Assembly (NCBI GenBank): GCA_024684065.1 | Contig: JAIKXO010000025.1 | Coordinates: 1-6,626, forward strand | Direction of reading: 5' to 3' | Source of the DNA: Lachnospiraceae bacterium | Lineage (GTDB): Bacteria; Bacillota_A; Clostridia; Lachnospirales; Lachnospiraceae | DNA length: 6,626 nt | In this document: positions 5,006 to 6,626 of the stretch, piece after piece | Layout: each line of letters starts with the position of its first letter | How positions within the stretch are numbered: position 1 is the first letter of the stretch | Translations under genes and position numbers: made by a program | Notes under the pieces: model-generated | Databases searched by the model: none | The model's input: the letters and a program-made list of their open reading frames with translations, nothing else | Told to the model about the DNA's origin: nothing

Positions 5006-5977
5006 TCAGTATCCTATTTGATCAAGGATTACGTCAAGTACTTTAGCGTTTCTGATGGAAAAATCTGAAGAAACATGCGGTATTTCTCCGTTTTCAATGC
5101 AACGCCCGAGTTGTTCAACCTCAAGTTTATAATTCTGGGGAGCCGTGAGCGTGCGCTCGATCTTTTTGCCTTCGGACAGGATGGTGTAGGATAATTCACC
5201 TGCCTGATTGTACTCCACATCAGAACCGATGGTCCCCTTGGAACCATGGATATAAAGCCTGTCCTTCCGTGCATCCGTTCCGGCCGGGAAGATCATTCCG
5301 ACGGTAAACGCTGCCCTTACATCGTTTTCAAAACGCATAAGTGCAGAAGTAAAAACATCCGCCCCCTTGTCATTGAACTCGGCTCCTGCCAGAACATATG
5401 CCGGGTCGGAATCCGTCAACGACAGGATCATGCTCGTACAATAACAGCCAAGATCGTATAATGCACCGCCGCCGGTTTCCTTATGGATCCTGATATCTTC
5501 AACATACCCCTGTGTGAGAAATGCCGTTTCGATATAGTCGATATCACCGATGATGCCGCTCTTCACATCTTCCTTAAGAGAAGCAACATAAGGGCTGTGC
5601 AGATATGCAAAGGCTTCCATCAGCGTTCTGTTACATGCTTTGGCAACGGTGAACATCTCTTTGGCGTCTTCCGCATTCAGTGCCAGCGGCTTTTCGCACA
5701 GCACATGCTTGCCCGCTTCCAGCGCCTTGATCACCCATTCCTTATGCAGATGATTCGGAAGCGGGATATATACCGCCTCAACCTCGGGATCCGCTAACAG
5801 CTTGTCATACCCTGCATATGCTTTTTGAAAACCGAATTCTTCCCGAAAGCGGTCTGCCTTTGCCTGATCGCGTCCTGCGATCGCATATAATTCACAGTTA
5901 TCCGCCTGCTTCATGCCGGGGATCGTACACCCTCTTGCAATGTTTGCCGTTCCCAAAACACCCCATTTTACTGCCAT
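5006..5977 (-). CDS. Gfo/Idh/MocA-family NAD(P)-dependent sugar oxidoreductase
   Basis: This 323-aa protein is close to the usual family length. The N-terminal Rossmann domain begins VKWGVLGTANIA (nucleotide-binding glycine region, residues 3-14). It is followed by IPLPNHLH (71-78) and the family hallmark CEKPLA with the catalytic lysine K96. The C-terminal domain holds GGGALYDLGCYC (169-180), with D175 and Y179 at the positions of the other catalytic residues. The GTANIA start and DLG-x-Y motif recall the subgroup that includes dihydrodiol and NADP-dependent D-xylose 1-dehydrogenases. Combined with the adjacent xylanase this makes oxidation of xylose or a xylan side-chain sugar an attractive but unproven role. 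A perfect AAAGGAGG site lies 7 nt before the ATG, and the xylanase stop is 13 nt upstream. Confidence 0.93.
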   Translation of the reverse strand: MAVKWGVLGTANIARGCTIPGMKQADNCELYAIAGRDQAKADRFREEFGFQKAYAGYDKLLADPEVEAVYIPLPNHLHKEWVIKALEAGKHVLCEKPLALNAEDAKEMFTVAKACNRTLMEAFAYLHSPYVASLKEDVKSGIIGDIDYIETAFLTQGYVEDIRIHKETGGGALYDLGCYCTSMILSLTDSDPAYVLAGAEFNDKGADVFTSALMRFENDVRAAFTVGMIFPAGTDARKDRLYIHGSKGTIGSDVEYNQAGELSYTILSEGKKIERTLTAPQNYKLEVEQLGRCIENGEIPHVSSDFSIRNAKVLDVILDQIGY

Positions 5978-5990
5978 TTCATTTCCTCCT

Positions 5991-6626
5991 TTATTCCATG
6001 ATCACTGTCTGTTCCGTATCATCGGTCAGGCTCAACTCCGCTTTTTCATTTCCGCAGCTGATCCGGTAATCTCCTTTAAAAGCCACCACTTCCGCGAATC
6101 CGTTTTCATCGGTTTGTACCACCTGGTCCGTCCACCACTCCTGCTTTACCAGTTTTTTCAACATCTCAAACGAGGGTTTTCGTGAGCGGTCCTGTCTGAT
6201 AAATCCGCTCGGTGCCTTCAGCCATGCGCCGTCTCTGAAATCCCACGTCGTGATCGCCTCAACAAGCGGATGGGAAAACAGGATCCGGTACATTTCTTCT
6301 ATCTCTTTTGCCTGCCTTTCCTCTCCCTCCGGTGTTGTCGGCCATTCATCCACAACCCAATCATTCAGATCCTCGATATAGTCCGGCATGATCTCACCCG
6401 AGATCAGTGTATTCTCGGTAAAGTGGATCGGAAGACCGAAATGAGAGAACCGTTCCAGTACTTCTTCGAGCTTCTCCCTTCCCCAATAGCCCTGATGCTG
6501 ATGCGACTGGATCCCGATCGCACTGATCGGAACACCTGCATTCAGGCAACCGTCAATTAAGATCTCATAGTTTGTGGTCGTGTTAAAATCATTAAGCAGA
6601 AGAACCGCATCCGGATTACACTCATG
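5991..6626 (-). CDS. GH10 endo-1,4-beta-xylanase, C-terminal part (5' end outside the window)
   Basis: The frame is open from the window edge at 6626 to a TAA at 5991-5993, giving 211 residues. It is the later part of the GH10 barrel: NPDAVLLLNDFN (residues 4-15 of the fragment), then AIGIQSHQHQGYWG (36-49), the equivalent of the family's GIGxQxH strand. The nucleophile strand follows as PIHFTEN with E71. HPLVEAITTWDFRDGAW and the KPSF motif close the barrel. The acid/base glutamate is beyond the edge. After the barrel about 50 residues (from EWWTDQVVQTDENGF) form a short beta-rich tail of the type seen at the end of some GH10 enzymes. The enzyme hydrolyses internal xylan linkages. Whether it is secreted cannot be judged without the N-terminus. 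It is the first visible gene of the operon. Confidence 0.9.
   Translation of the reverse strand, partial: HECNPDAVLLLNDFNTTTNYEILIDGCLNAGVPISAIGIQSHQHQGYWGREKLEEVLERFSHFGLPIHFTENTLISGEIMPDYIEDLNDWVVDEWPTTPEGEERQAKEIEEMYRILFSHPLVEAITTWDFRDGAWLKAPSGFIRQDRSRKPSFEMLKKLVKQEWWTDQVVQTDENGFAEVVAFKGDYRISCGNEKAELSLTDDTEQTVIME

Noticed and set aside
5029..5274. Second minus-strand frame within the oxidoreductase gene
   Set aside because: It is an out-of-frame shadow; the main frame carries all the family motifs through this stretch.
1..6626. CRISPR array, tRNA or rRNA genes, integrase or transposase
   Set aside because: No regularly spaced direct repeats, cloverleaf sequence, rRNA-like stretch or recombinase motif was seen on either strand.

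Overview
The base composition, the strong AAGGAG-type ribosome binding sites about 9 nt from their starts, and a xylan-related operon suggest a Bacillota genome, probably a clostridial (Lachnospiraceae-like) gut or rumen fibre degrader. This is inference; no rRNA or marker gene is present. Every gene I accept is on the minus strand, so transcription runs from high to low coordinates.

Right half (about 6626 to 3379): a tight carbohydrate operon. In order of transcription it holds the C-terminal part of a GH10 endo-1,4-beta-xylanase (cut by the window edge), a Gfo/Idh/MocA-family NAD(P)-dependent oxidoreductase, an AraC-family regulator with an N-terminal cupin, and a six-helix membrane protein of unknown function. 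The gaps are 13, 4 and 30 nt, and the operon ends at a textbook intrinsic terminator (3379-3414). The likely theme is xylan or xylo-oligosaccharide breakdown, with sugar oxidation and sensing of a sugar signal.

Middle (3378 to 3067): a 300-nt gene-free stretch that is densely organised. It has a good promoter (3327-3355), then a 21-codon leader peptide ORF (3210-3275) lying inside an 18-bp terminator-like hairpin that runs into a T tract. Beyond it are further GC-rich hairpins with a competing long-range pairing and a second mini-ORF of 13 codons. This looks like a transcription-attenuation leader for the gene that follows.

Left half (3066 to 1): an unrecognised 165-aa protein; then an AT-rich gene for a large single-chain protein joining a PD-(D/E)XK nuclease-like domain to a DUF2075/Schlafen-like superfamily 1 helicase domain, a plausible anti-phage defence effector. 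A 10-bp perfect inverted repeat with a GAAA loop and a possible extended -10 promoter precede it, and argue for an ATG start 42 nt inside the longest frame. Downstream are an interrupted small reading frame (123-305) and the first 39 codons of another unrecognised gene running off the window. The attenuated leader, the composition shift and the broken frame together suggest that the left half is an accessory or mobile segment placed next to a resident xylan operon. No integrase, transposase or attachment site is visible.
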